Of a DNA stretch of 64,000 bases, positions 42,641 through 64,000 are shown piece after piece. Origin of the DNA: Euglena gracilis (lineage: Eukaryota; Euglenida; Euglenophyceae; Euglenales). The position numbers and the translations under genes were made by a program. The notes beneath the pieces were generated by a model. That model worked only from the letters and a program-made list of their open reading frames with translations. It did no database searches and was not told the origin of the DNA. Within the stretch, counting starts at the first letter, position 1, and every line of letters begins with the position of its first letter. The DNA lies in NCBI GenBank assembly GCA_039621445.1, contig CP154954.1, positions 48,215,847 through 48,279,846 of the forward strand, given 5' to 3'.

Positions 42641-44465
42641 AGTGATGGTGATTGTCTTCGGCATTGGGGGAAGAGAAACCTGTAGGGGCACCCAACAACT
42701 CCGCTTGGAGGCGGGAAGGGGGTCCAGGGGACACACTCTTCTAGGTCAATTTGGGTCGATTTCGCAGTAAAAATAGAGGTACTGAGTGGGCACCTCCCAT
42801 TTGGGGGTAACCCCCCCAAAATATAACCCCCCCGGCTTTGTATTTGGGGGGTTTATAATTGGGGGGAAATCAAATTTTTTTTGGGTGGCCTCTTGAAGGC
42901 CTTCAGCAGCCTTCAATTGTGGCCAAATACCAACTTTATGCCAAAATTTTGTTGAGCACCTCCTGTTGTTTTGCAGAAATGTGCAACTGTCATCCAGAAT
43001 GCATCTCTACTAAAAAAATGTGTACCCACCCAAAATTTTTCTACTTTTCCCTGAATGACACCAGCGTCGGCTCCACCTCAGGCTTGATATTTGGGGGGGG
43101 GCAGTCTATTTTGGGAGTTTATCAACTCGGCCTCACCCCCCCAACCAGGGGTTTTTTAAAGACCGGGGGGGGTCCCCCCCACCCACCCACCCCCTGGGGG
43201 GGGGGGGCCCGGGGGGGGGGGGGTCCCGGGGGACCCACAAAAAAAATGGCCAAAAATCGCGAAAAGTGCTAAAAATAGCATTTTTCGGCGCCTGCGGCGC
43301 CGAAAAATATATCCCACCCCCCCTCCGGGGGGACCCCCCCCCCCCCCCGGGGGGGGGGCTCGGCCGGACCCACCCAACCTACCCCCCCTCCCCCCCCCCG
43401 GGGTCCACGACTAAAAAAAACCCCTGCCCCCAACCCCCCCCCCCAAATAGAAAAACCTTCCCCCTCCGGGAGTCCCTCATTGTGCACTCTGGGAGTTGAT
43501 CACCAGGTCCGTTTTTGTTTCTACTCTCATCCGTGCATCAGGTTTGTCGAAACCAAAACTTCAGAAAATTTACCAAAATGTGTCGTCCGATAGGGCGGCG
43601 AGTGGTCAAAGAAAAGGGAGGGGTGGATGTGATGCTGAGAAGAAGGCGGCCAACGGTGTTTCATTTTGAACATCGGCAAAAAGAATATTCACTAAAAAAA
43701 AATTGGGTCACAGCAAAAGAGGGGCCTGCCTTTCAGCAGAACGGCAATTACGTCTGCAGTGCTGCTGCTCTGCCTCCCGTCTCGATTCAAGCCACACGTG
43801 TCGACGCCATTTTCCTGCTGGCAGCATCACCACCTCCAAATTCAGACACAAAGCAGTGCACACGAAGGTGCCATTGGGGGACAGAACAACCAGCCGGCCA
43901 GTGAGAGCGTTGCAGGGCCCCTGGTCCCTGCCAGGCTAGGTCAGCGCTGAGGGCGGCGCGGCGGGCGGACGAGGGCTGTGCTGGGAAGGGGCGGCGGGGA
44001 GAGGCCGGCCAGCCGGCCCGGGTTCGAGATCGGTGCGATCCAGCGGAAGTGGCTGCGCTGTCCTTTCCAGCCAGTTTTTTTCAAATTGAACCCGGGGTAG
44101 GTGCAGTGAAATACCGAATAGCAGTTTGGGCCAAAAACCAGTCAATCACCCCCTAACCCCCCCGGGGGGGGGGTGTCGGCCAGTGACTACATGACCACCA
44201 GCCCCCCCCCCCAACGCCCTCCCAAACGCGGGGGGAGGGGTTATGTGAGAGGTGGGGTTATGTGGATGTCGTTGCATACAGGTGGTGAATGAGCAAAGAA
44301 TGCGACACGTCACACCCATGGGAATGAACATCACAATCCTCTCTCATGCATATAATGCAAGCCACGGAGACTAACTTACATTGGAACCCGTTTGGCACAA
44401 TGGGTTTTTTTATTTTTGCGGAGTAGGCCAGTTGTGCAGGTGGAGTGGACAGCGGCTGATACACC
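42641..44465. other. Region between the unidentified gene and GAR1
   Basis: C/G-run hairpins at 42810-42860 and 43080-43460, including a GGCGCCTGCGGCGCC hairpin. A GC-rich stretch at 43930-44060 has open frames but no motif. No gene called. Confidence 0.5.
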
Positions 44466-46348
<1,883 letters not shown>

Positions 46349-46371
46349 GTTGTGTGGTGTACAGCGCCCTG
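46349..46371 (-). promoter_or_regulatory. Possible spliced-leader acceptor and 20-nt 5' UTR of GAR1
   Basis: tttcctcgcag lies just before ggcgctgtacaccacacaac-ATG. A pyrimidine-rich AG this close to a start codon suits trans-splicing of a leader, as in euglenids. An ordinary intron in the 5' UTR would look the same. Confidence 0.45.
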
Positions 46372-46884
46372 CGAGGAAATGGGCAGGCAAGGGAGGGGGT
46401 GAGAGAGAGGGGGCGTGGGAGTGTTCCGGTTCCCTTGGCTGAGGCAGGTCCTGAACGCCTCAAGGGAAACCCCCCCCCCCCCAGTGTGTCTCAGTGAGGA
46501 CCGGGAACCAAAAGCCAGAGGGCCACTTCATTGGGTTATCGGTTTCTGGCTTTCTTTGTGGAGCTCAGGCGCGGTGCCCCAGCGCCACCGAATTTGATTG
46601 AGGATGAATGTCCATTGGGCATTTTAAACTTTCCAGGGTCGGACCACACCCCTCTTTGGTTGTGGAGGTCTGGTCCAACTTGAGGTGCCTGGGGAGGCAC
46701 TCCAGGCTCCCAGTTTCGACCCCCCCCCCCAAGGGGCGCACATGGCCAAAATAGTCGGACCCCCCCCCTTGGTCTGAAGGGGGGAGGGGCTGACCCCCCC
46801 CTCACCCTCCGGCAAGACCAACGCTCACTTAATACCTGGCCCTCCCAGTTCTGGGGGATTGTACCCTCTGATCGAGCATTTCAC

Positions 46885-46937
46885 TGTGTCTTCTTGGTTC
46901 ACTGTGTCTTCTTGGTTCACTGTGTCTTCTTGGTTGA
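46885..46937. repeat. 18-bp minisatellite, three copies
   Basis: Unit TTCACTGTGTCTTCTTGG repeated three times. Confidence 0.9.
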
Positions 46938-47473
46938 ACCTCCAGACCTCCCGACTAATAATGATGAGGGCAGAGGTGGGAGGCCCCAATGGACAGCTCA
47001 GTGACTCCGAGACAGCGATGGTTTCTTACAGGCAAGTCCAGGTCAGAGGGAAAAGCATGTCCAGCACACAGTCATCCGGAAAGAATGCCTTTTTTCATGT
47101 ATGTCTTTCAATTTGAAGCTTGAAAACAACGCTCCCAGTTTTTTCCCCAACCTTGAAATGCAAGCGAAACAGAGCACGTGGCACAGCCTTGTGCATCTGG
47201 AAACTGCAGAAAGTGGCGGATGCGTCGACGGCGAGCCAGGACCAATGTCAAGCCCTTCAAACCGCACGGCACCCGTCGGCGCAGGACAAAACCCCTCGCC
47301 CATTCTCTGCGACGGGCTGCGGAGGATCTTCGGCGCCGTTGGGCTGTCCCTCGTCGGCTGATGGCGGCCGGCGTCGGGACGTGGGTCCCACCCCCCCCCT
47401 TTGCCCGGCTGCCCGGCGCGGTTTGCAGCGGTGGCAACGGACTCACCGGACACCATGCGGGTCAGACTGCGGG

Positions 47474-56968
<9,495 letters not shown>

Positions 56969-57839
56969 CTGCAGAGTGATGAGCTTCAAGCACGGTCATA
57001 TGCAACAAACAAAGCCAGTGTGGCCTTCCCCGGGGATATGAAAGGTTCATTGCAGCCGAGGTGATGACTGGCAGCGTGAGATGATCACCAACACGTGGGT
57101 CACGACCAGGCAATTCTTGACATGAGATGGATTTGTCAGGAGTGTACACCTTCAAAATTAATTAGTGTTTGCCTTGAAACCCATTCCCTTCCACTAACTT
57201 GAGGTGCACGTTGGCAATTGGTTAGCCACCCCGGCCTCCACAGCGGTGCAATTGGTGGCGTGTGTTGACTAATTCGTTGCCCAGCACGACCAACTACGAA
57301 CAAATTATGATTGCAGGTTACAAAGACATCACTTCTTATATCCAATGGTACTCCCTGAGGCGACAAGAACGTTATCAGACATGGGGGTTAAACCTGGACA
57401 ACAATACTCCAGGACTTATCCTCAAGTGTCACCCTGGCGAGATTGGTCCTCAGCCGGCATCCGGAAAATTAAGCTTCAAAAAGAAGGAAGGGTCCTATCC
57501 AACCACCGGCAGGCAACAGACGCCGGACAATTTAAAGCCGGTGACTAGGGCCTGGCAAATGTGCATGACGGTGGAGGGAAGAGGAGCAAATGTGCCACTT
57601 GCACAGAAAAATGCGGGGCGGGGCGGAGAGCGCCGGCGTCAACAACATACTTCAGGCCGTTGGACTTCATTCAGTGTTACGTGTTTATTGGATGCCCTCC
57701 CCCACAAAACTACAAAAGGTCGCACCATGATGCATGCTGATATGCAACTAAAGCAGTTTGAAATCAACAGACGAGTGCCAACCGTTACTCAGAATTTTGT
57801 GCAGGTTGAATATGACTAGATCCGTGGGGAGGCAATACA

Positions 57840-58450
57840 CATGATATACACATGCATGGATACATGCATGCATGCGTGAATGCATACACACATACACACA
57901 CATACATGCATGCGTGAATGCATACACACATACACACACATACATGCATGCATATGTACATGCATACATACATACATACATACATACATACATACATACA
58001 TACATACATACATACATACATACATACATACATACATACATACATACATACATACATACATGCATACATACATACATGCATGCATGCATGCATGCATGCA
58101 TACATACATACAGGCATACATACATGCATACATACATACATGCATGCATACATACATGCATACATACATACAGCATACATACATGCATACATACATGCAT
58201 ACATACATACATACATACGTACATACATACATACATACATACATACATACATACATACATACATACATACATGCATGCCTACATGCATACATGCATACAT
58301 ACATACATACATGCATACATACATGCATACAAACATGCATACCTACAAACATAGATACATCGATTCATCCATGCATGCATAGATACATCCGTCCATCCAT
58401 CCATCCGTCCGTCCGTCCGGCCGTCCATCCATCCATACATGCCTGCATGC
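57840..58450. repeat. CATA/CATG microsatellite (about 600 bp)
   Basis: (CATA)n with CATG variants, then (CATC)n and (CGTC)n. Outside any gene, upstream of the GH18 start. Confidence 0.97.
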
Positions 58451-58744
58451 CAAATAATGCTCCCCCCCCTGAGGGTTGACTTCGACCAAATAACAGTTTT
58501 TTGAACTATCAGTTTTGGGGGGATGTTTTTTTGGGGGGGGGTTATGTAATATTGAGTGTAAAAAAAGCATTGAATCTATGTTGAACACCATCAAACCCAT
58601 CGTAGGAGGAATCTTTGTTTGGTATTCTCCCCTCTGTTTCAATCCGAACATGTTAGAATTCATGTGAAATTTTAATAAAAATGTGGTTCCAGTTCACAGA
58701 AAAACTAATTTTCCTGCTGTGGCGGTCCGTGAAGAATGGGGAGA

Positions 58745-59045
58745 AATATCACCCCCCCCCCCAAATAACACCCCCCCGGTGTGTTATTTGGGCACCCGAG
58801 CTGGGGCCCCAGGGGGGGGGGTGTTATTTGGGGTGTGTGTTATTTTTACATGGAAAACCAAAGGAAAACCGGGGGGGGGTGTTATTTGGGCGCTCGAAAT
58901 CGGCCCCCGAGGGGGGGTGAGTTATTTGGGGGGGGTGTTATTTGGGGGGGTGTTATTTGGGAGGGGGGTTTATTTGGGCGGGTCCAGGGGGGAATATTAT
59001 TTTATAATATTATTTTATAATATTATTATATTATTTGGGGGGAAT
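58745..59045. repeat. G-run/TTATTTG repeat cluster
   Basis: At least eight GTGTTATTTGGGG units and an AT-rich TATTATTTTATAA block, with a C-run/AAATAACACC start that is the complement of the G-run end. Confidence 0.6.
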
Positions 59046-59952
59046 ATCATATGGGGGCCGGGACCCATCCCTCCCCAAAAGGGCAATTTTTTTTTTTTTT
59101 GTTGCTTCGCAATTTTGGGCAATTTTAACAAAAATTTGCCCTCAAAAAGTGCCAAAAATGGCATTTTGGCCAATTTTTGGCCGATTTTAGGCGTAAAATT
59201 TTTTGGCCTGGCAAAATGCCGGGCCAAAAACCTGGCCAAACCACCGAAAAGATGTCCTCCGACCGGGGAGGGGGGGGAGTGGTCAGTGGATATAGGGAGG
59301 GGGAAGAAGCAAAGCAAGGACATGAACAACAAAAACCACAAGCAAGAATTAATTACAGTGTCCAATTATAGAAAAATTAGACACCATGGCTTTCTGAGGG
59401 GGTTACCATCCCTGCCGGACACCACAAGGCCAAAAAAAAAATTCCACCACACACAGGAGTGGGCGTTCACGTGGGGTCAACAGAGGAAAAACCACCAGGG
59501 AAAAATCTGTTTGTGAAACGCTGGCGGCTGGGGGAGAGCACTGAGGAAGGGGATGTGGAGCGCCGAGGGTTAATCGGCAGCATATAGAACACGGCCACAG
59601 TTCCGGCGGCCAGACATTTACTGGTGGGTCAAGTGACTATCGGCCTGCCGGTCTGACCAAACGCCCCACTGTGCTTCACCCCCTGCCAATACACCAGAAA
59701 TATGGGTATCCACCGGTGGGAAATTCATCGGACAAAAGCTGAATGGCCCAGGGTGATTATCGACAAGTGGGGAGACAACGAGACCAAGAAAACACACGAC
59801 GAACTTCGAGCAATGCCCTTTCAACAATCAAGCTGCAGGATTTTTTGTAGAAACAATCTTTTGAGGAATTTTCCATCAAAAATTGATTACACGAAGATGA
59901 CCCATAAAACGTGCGGGCAACGGGGTCAGCTCTCAGGCAAAAAAAAGATGTA

Positions 59953-60014
59953 GGTGTGTGTGTGCGTGTGTTTGTGTGTGTTTGTGTGCGTGTGTGCGTG
60001 TGTGTGTCGGTTTG

Positions 60015-60048
<34 letters not shown>

Positions 60049-60050
60049 GG
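59953..60050. repeat. TG microsatellite
   Basis: (TG)n with TTG and CG breaks. Confidence 0.95.
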
Positions 60051-60443
60051 AAAACCAATGCCAACACGGTGCTTCCCCCATGTCCCTCGCCTCATCCACT
60101 GCCCCCCTCCCCGACAAACGGATGTGTGAGCGGAACCCAAAAACAAAGCCATTTCCGGTGTGGTCTGTGGCAAATGAATTGAAGCCCGCCCCACAAATTG
60201 TCTGCTTTTGCTCATCACCACTGAGATCAAGGAGGGCCGTTTGCAAAAAAAGGTGTGCCAGTGTGTGGCACTCGGCGCAGTGGAATCAGGTTGCAGGGGG
60301 GAGGCCAGTGATCTTCGGCCGAGTGTCATCGCAGGACAACGGGCAAGCCAGGCTTTCAGCTGCAGATTTGGAGCACGCCAGTAAGGGCAAGACACAACAC
60401 TTGCTTTCGGGACCTCGGCACGTCACGTGCCACGGGCCTGGAC

Positions 60444-60525
60444 CATCCACAATGACCCTGGGGGCCAGGAAATGAAGCCAGTTGCCATCCACAATTACCC
60501 TGGGGGCCAGGAAATGAAGCCAGTT
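60444..60525. repeat. Tandem repeat, period about 42 bp, two copies
   Basis: ATCCACAATNACCCTGGGGG and CCAGGAAATGAAGCCAGTTG occur twice in succession. Confidence 0.85.
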
Positions 60526-60721
60526 GTCAGTCCGTCAGTCACGCCAGTGAAATGGCGATTCAATCCATTTGAACGGAGAACAGTTTAACAGCACGCATGC
60601 CGTATTGATTCCATTGCATTCGTCCTCAAAATTCTGGTGCCTTGCTCTAAATCCCTTCAAAAAAAAACACCCAATGCACCCAATGCCGGCACCCGGTCTA
60701 CTCTTTTTGGGTTGGAAAACA

Positions 60722-60980
60722 TTGCCTGTGAGTGCCTGCCCAGGCAGGCACTACCCCCCGGGGGGGGGTCGGATTTCGGCCTGTGCCCAGGCACATTCCT
60801 TTGAAAATAGACCATTTTTGGCTCCCCGGCGCCTTCGGCACCGGGGTTGTGCTGTGGCACTTTTGGCTGTGCGTCCTACCCCCCGGGGGGGGTCGGATTT
60901 GGAGTGCCTTGGAGTGCCTGCCCAGGAAGGCACCCCCCCCGGGGGGGGTGGGGTCAGCACCCGACTGAAAAAACAGCCTG
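60722..60980. mobile_element. Relative of the CTTGTGC-type element
   Basis: Core TTCCTTTGAAAATAGACCAT and hairpin GGCGCCTTCGGCACC with GTGCCTGCCCAGG boxes and CCCCCCGGGGGGG runs. The right end reads CGACTGAAAAAACAGCCTGG. Similar order to the copies at 4896 and 45009, with diverged ends. Confidence 0.5.
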
Positions 60981-61805
60981 GTCCCTACTCAACAGGTGGT
61001 CCACCAAATCGGGACCAACCTCGTGGGTGCCTCTGTTCTCAGCCCGAAGGCACCTCGCGAGGCTGCCCTGCCCCATAAGACAAACCCACTCGACACACCC
61101 CGGTCAAGCAACCCCCCTCCCCCTGGACAAAGCGAACCTATTTTCAGCTGCCGGGTCCAGGTGTGTGCGATCTTTTTGGGTATGCTGCTGTTTCATAAAT
61201 GAACGAATATTTTTTTTGATTCTTTGGAATCAAATCATTATCACACAACTTGCCTGGTAAGCATGGCATATTCGTTGGGCAAACGTGAGTTCTGCTGCCG
61301 TTATCACATACAATGTAAAACAATAAATGAAGGCTCACACAAAGAAATACAGCACTCGATTCAGGCGGCTGAAATCGATGTTGTGCACTCAGTGAAACAG
61401 CACAGCGACAGAGCGACACGGGTGATACACAGGGATATGGTGGTCAACACTCAATGGTCACCCTCAGCAAACATGAAGGGCCAGTGGCGCAGAATCCCAG
61501 TCCCAGAGGGGGACAGGGGCCCTGAAGCCTCCCCCTTCGGAAGCCACCCTTTGGAGAGCATCACTGGGGCTCAGGCTCAGAGGAAGGAGGGGATGGGTCA
61601 GAAGGGAACACAGCGTCGCGACTCCCACAGACAGAAAGCTGACTTTGGTAAATACATTGGATGTAAACAAAAAACCACCCTGCGTGAACTCTCCACCTGG
61701 AAGGTGTAGTATTTCTGTACTTAGTTCTCAATTGCGGCGTCAAATTCTGTCTTTAGTTCTCAAAATGCGGCCTCCCCCCCCCCCCCGCTGTCGACCGATC
61801 TCAAG

Positions 61806-61868
61806 ACCACATGTCCCACCTGCAAGGAGTTGCACCGGGCGGTTTCGCTGAACCAGCTTGAGACAGAG
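61806..61868 (+). CDS. Candidate plus-strand exon
   Basis: tctcaag|ACCACATGTCCC to ACAGAG|gtagtg reads TTCPTCKELHRAVSLNQLET with a CxxC. It would be the only plus-strand coding segment here. No family assigned. Confidence 0.25.
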
Positions 61869-61993
61869 GTAGTGGCATGAGGTGTGGCCACGGGGGTGGG
61901 GCAAAGGTGGGGAGGCTGTTGCAGGGGGAAGGTGATGTAGGCAAGGAGTCATAGAGTTGGAACTATCCATCCATTCATTGGAGCGCTCACCAG

Positions 61994-62236
61994 GCTTCTT
62001 TTTAAGACCCCGGGGGGGGTCCCCCCCACCCACCCAGGGTGGCGCGGGACCCCCCGGGGGGGGGGCGCCCCCCCCCCAAATCGGGCCCGTTAAAGGCAAT
62101 CTTCAAAATTTTCGGCGCGAAGGTATACCTGGCGCCTCCGACGCGGGAGCCCCCCCCGGGGGGGGGTCCGGCCCGGACCCACCCACCCACCCCCCCTCCC
62201 CCCCGGGGGGGTCTTCTGACTTAAAAAGAAGCCTGT
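61994..62236. mobile_element. AGGCTTC-type G/C-run hairpin element (243 bp)
   Basis: Starts AGGCTTCTTTTTAAGACCCC and ends GACTTAAAAAGAAGCCT with GGGGTCTTCT just inside, an inverted pair interrupted by a short insertion. Between them are long G and C runs and a GGCGCGAAGG...GGCGCCTCCG hairpin. A second copy is at 30790. Confidence 0.7.
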
Positions 62237-63239
62237 TTGGAAGATTTGGCCAGGCATCCCTTTAGTGTGTCCACAAGGATGCTGGTGAACACAATTTTTT
62301 GGGGGGTGAACACAGGTGAACACAGAAAAAAATTGGTGAACGTATGAAAACACATAGAAAAAAAGTTTGGTGAACACAAAAAAAATTGATAAAATACGGG
62401 GTCCAAATATGACGAGTGGGGGCATGAACAGTCCTACTTGTCAGAAATCAGGGTCCGGGTTTTCCACATGCGGTGTGAGGAAAAAAGGGGGGTTTTCACA
62501 GGGATAGGTATAAATATATAGGGTCATAGGGTTTACATACGTATAGGGGTTTGGCGTAGACCTCTGTTTCATAAAAAAAACGCTTTTTACTTGCATGCCA
62601 GTGATCAGAACCCTCGGAAAATGTGATATTTAAGCAAATTTAATATAACTCAATAAAAATACAGGAAATTGTAAGAAGATGGGGGGGAGTGGTTAAAGGT
62701 TTGGAGACAAGGTTCCAAAAGAGAAAGTTTATGGGGCGACAATTTCCGGAAGGAGGGTGTAGGAAATGAGGTGAATGAATATGAAATTAAAACATGGAAA
62801 ATGGGATGGATGAGTCGACCAATAGAGATGCTTTCACCCCACTGCCTTGTTGAAAGGAAAAAAAATATCCCAGAGCGTCAGAAATCTGCCTAAAGAAGTG
62901 GTTTGCCGGTTGGCAGCTGGGTCTCCATCCACCCTGTATCGGGACTGCCTTCAGTCTGCGAGGGAGGAGGTTTGAGCAGCAGGTGAAGTGGAGCAGTGCG
63001 GTGGTCCACGAGGTGGTTCGACGGCGCCGACAGATCTCATTCCCAATCCGTCCCAGCTGAGTGAGAAGAGCCCAGATGGGGGGGGGCGAACCAATTCCGC
63101 ACAAAGCGGTGGTACATCAAAGTTTCGCTGTTTCGCTTTGTGGTTCAGCACAAAAAAAGTTTTGCCAAGCCCTGGATAAGCCGTTATGGTGAAAAAAAAA
63201 TCCAGCCACTTGCTTTCAAAAGCTCACACACCTGCAAAT

Positions 63240-63345
63240 ATGAATACACAATACCGTATAAGAATATATTATATACATTACAACATATTTTTTATATATA
63301 CAATATGTATACAATATAATATATTATAATATATAATATAAGAAT
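63240..63345. repeat. AT-rich TATATA block
   Basis: Palindromic AT-rich DNA (ATATATTATATAC, ATATTATAATATATAATATA). No gene seen. Confidence 0.8.
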
Positions 63346-63589
63346 ATACACGTGAGAATCACATACACCAACACCCAAACTCTCCCAAGAAATGGCCAAA
63401 ATTTTACCTTATTTTTTCCCCCAGACACCCTGGGCATTAGCTCAACTAAACTGGACCACTTGGCACACTCTGGATGGATGTAAAGCAGACTCGCACCCAT
63501 TCAGCTGCCTCCAAAAACCCACCCACCCCCAAACCTATTGGTCAAGCAGGAAGAGACGAAGGTCTGGCCCCAATCGAATTGGGACCGGG

Positions 63590-63690
63590 TGACGGGTGGG
63601 GGGAGGAGGCGCAGTGGCGCGCAGGCGCCTTCGTGGCGTGCTCTTGGCCGGCGGAGCGCCGCGGCTAACCCTGCAGGGGTGGGGCAGGCT
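63590..63690. other. GC-rich island, possible exon
   Basis: GC-rich stretch among AT-rich and repeat DNA. On the plus strand ggcgcag is followed by WRAGAFVACSWPAERRG and a stop. The other frames are also open, so no call is made. Confidence 0.2.
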
Positions 63691-64000
63691 TGCGCATATG
63701 GGGGCACCCATGGAGCCCCAGCCGTTGGCCTTGAGGCTGAGGGGCCCAGCAGTGGGGCCCAAAATCTGTTTGACGAAAAAAAAAACACACCAAGCAACCC
63801 CACAACACCCCAAGCCAGGTGGGGGTGTGGGCGTGGTCCTTGACAGTTTGATCTGGGGGGGGGGTGCCCTCCCGATCAAGGACCCACTAGCCCCCCTCCC
63901 CCAATCGAAGAGGGGGCGGGGTGGGGGGCACCCCTTCCCATTTACACTCCAGACACCATCCTCATATCGAACCGTGAGGTGCCCACATGCACACGCACAC

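Larger units (their letters stand above)
56975..64000. other. Region upstream of the GH18 gene
   Basis: Mainly repeats, listed separately, with C/G-run hairpins (62000-62220) and GGTGAACACA motifs (62285-62390, also 35740-36180). No promoter could be identified. Confidence 0.5.

Noticed and set aside
43515-43904. Plus-strand open frame of 129 aa
   Set aside because: No motif, ordinary composition for a chance frame, no splice or start context.
44020-44045. tRNA T-arm (GGTTCGAGATC)
   Set aside because: No matching acceptor, D or anticodon stems around it. Similar TTCGA strings at 15710 and 22888 also lack a cloverleaf.
57748-58480. Open frames of Ile-His-Thr-Tyr repeats
   Set aside because: They come from the CATA microsatellite.

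Overview
The window looks like nuclear DNA of a protist with very large introns, most likely a euglenid alga such as Euglena (an inference, about 60% sure). Coding exons are short (roughly 50-200 bp), GC-rich and recognisable only as islands of conserved protein motif. The DNA between them is full of microsatellites, poly-C/poly-G runs and hairpin-ended repeats. Many introns are GT-AG, but several junctions that conserved protein motifs force do not fit GT-AG. At some of these the two intron ends can base-pair, as known for euglenid 'nonconventional' introns. Two genes have an AG, possibly a spliced-leader acceptor, 9 and 20 nt upstream of the ATG. All convincing genes are on the minus strand.

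Layout, in plus coordinates. 1-11210: no convincing gene; a 1.45-kb terminal-inverted-repeat element (73-1523), hairpin repeats, and a 302-bp tandem duplication (5355-5960). 11211-35347: one hybrid sensor histidine kinase gene of at least 24 exons, running from right to left. Order: helical N-terminus, about six membrane segments, HisKA with a phospho-acceptor His, a HATPase_c domain, a degenerate receiver, a Pro-rich linker, and an intact receiver. 35348-41455: possible further 5' exons and a CA tract of about 1 kb. 41456-42026: two exons of an unidentified gene. 44466-46348: a three-exon gene for Gar1 (H/ACA snoRNP), with Gly-Lys tails in place of the usual Gly-Arg. 47474-56968: a membrane-anchored GH18 (chitinase-type) glycosidase of about 12 exons. 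56969-64000: repeats and one weak plus-strand exon candidate.

The main discovery candidate is a family of transposon-like introns. Elements with terminal inverted repeats (AAGCACC.../...GGTGCTT) sit between direct duplications of about 10 bp at 73-1523, 20686-21200, 26930-27772 and 30940-32071. A relative lies at 52348-53406. Two of them interrupt coding sequence: 26930-27772 splits a kinase membrane exon, and 52348-53406 splits the GH18 catalytic motif. In both, removing the element plus exactly one duplication copy restores the reading frame, while GT-AG splicing at the nearby sites would not. A second family (CTTGTGCTTAC.../...TAAGCACAAG) also has direct repeats at its ends.

The genes do not form an obvious pathway. 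They are neighbours in the same orientation: a signalling kinase, an snoRNP protein and a glycosidase.
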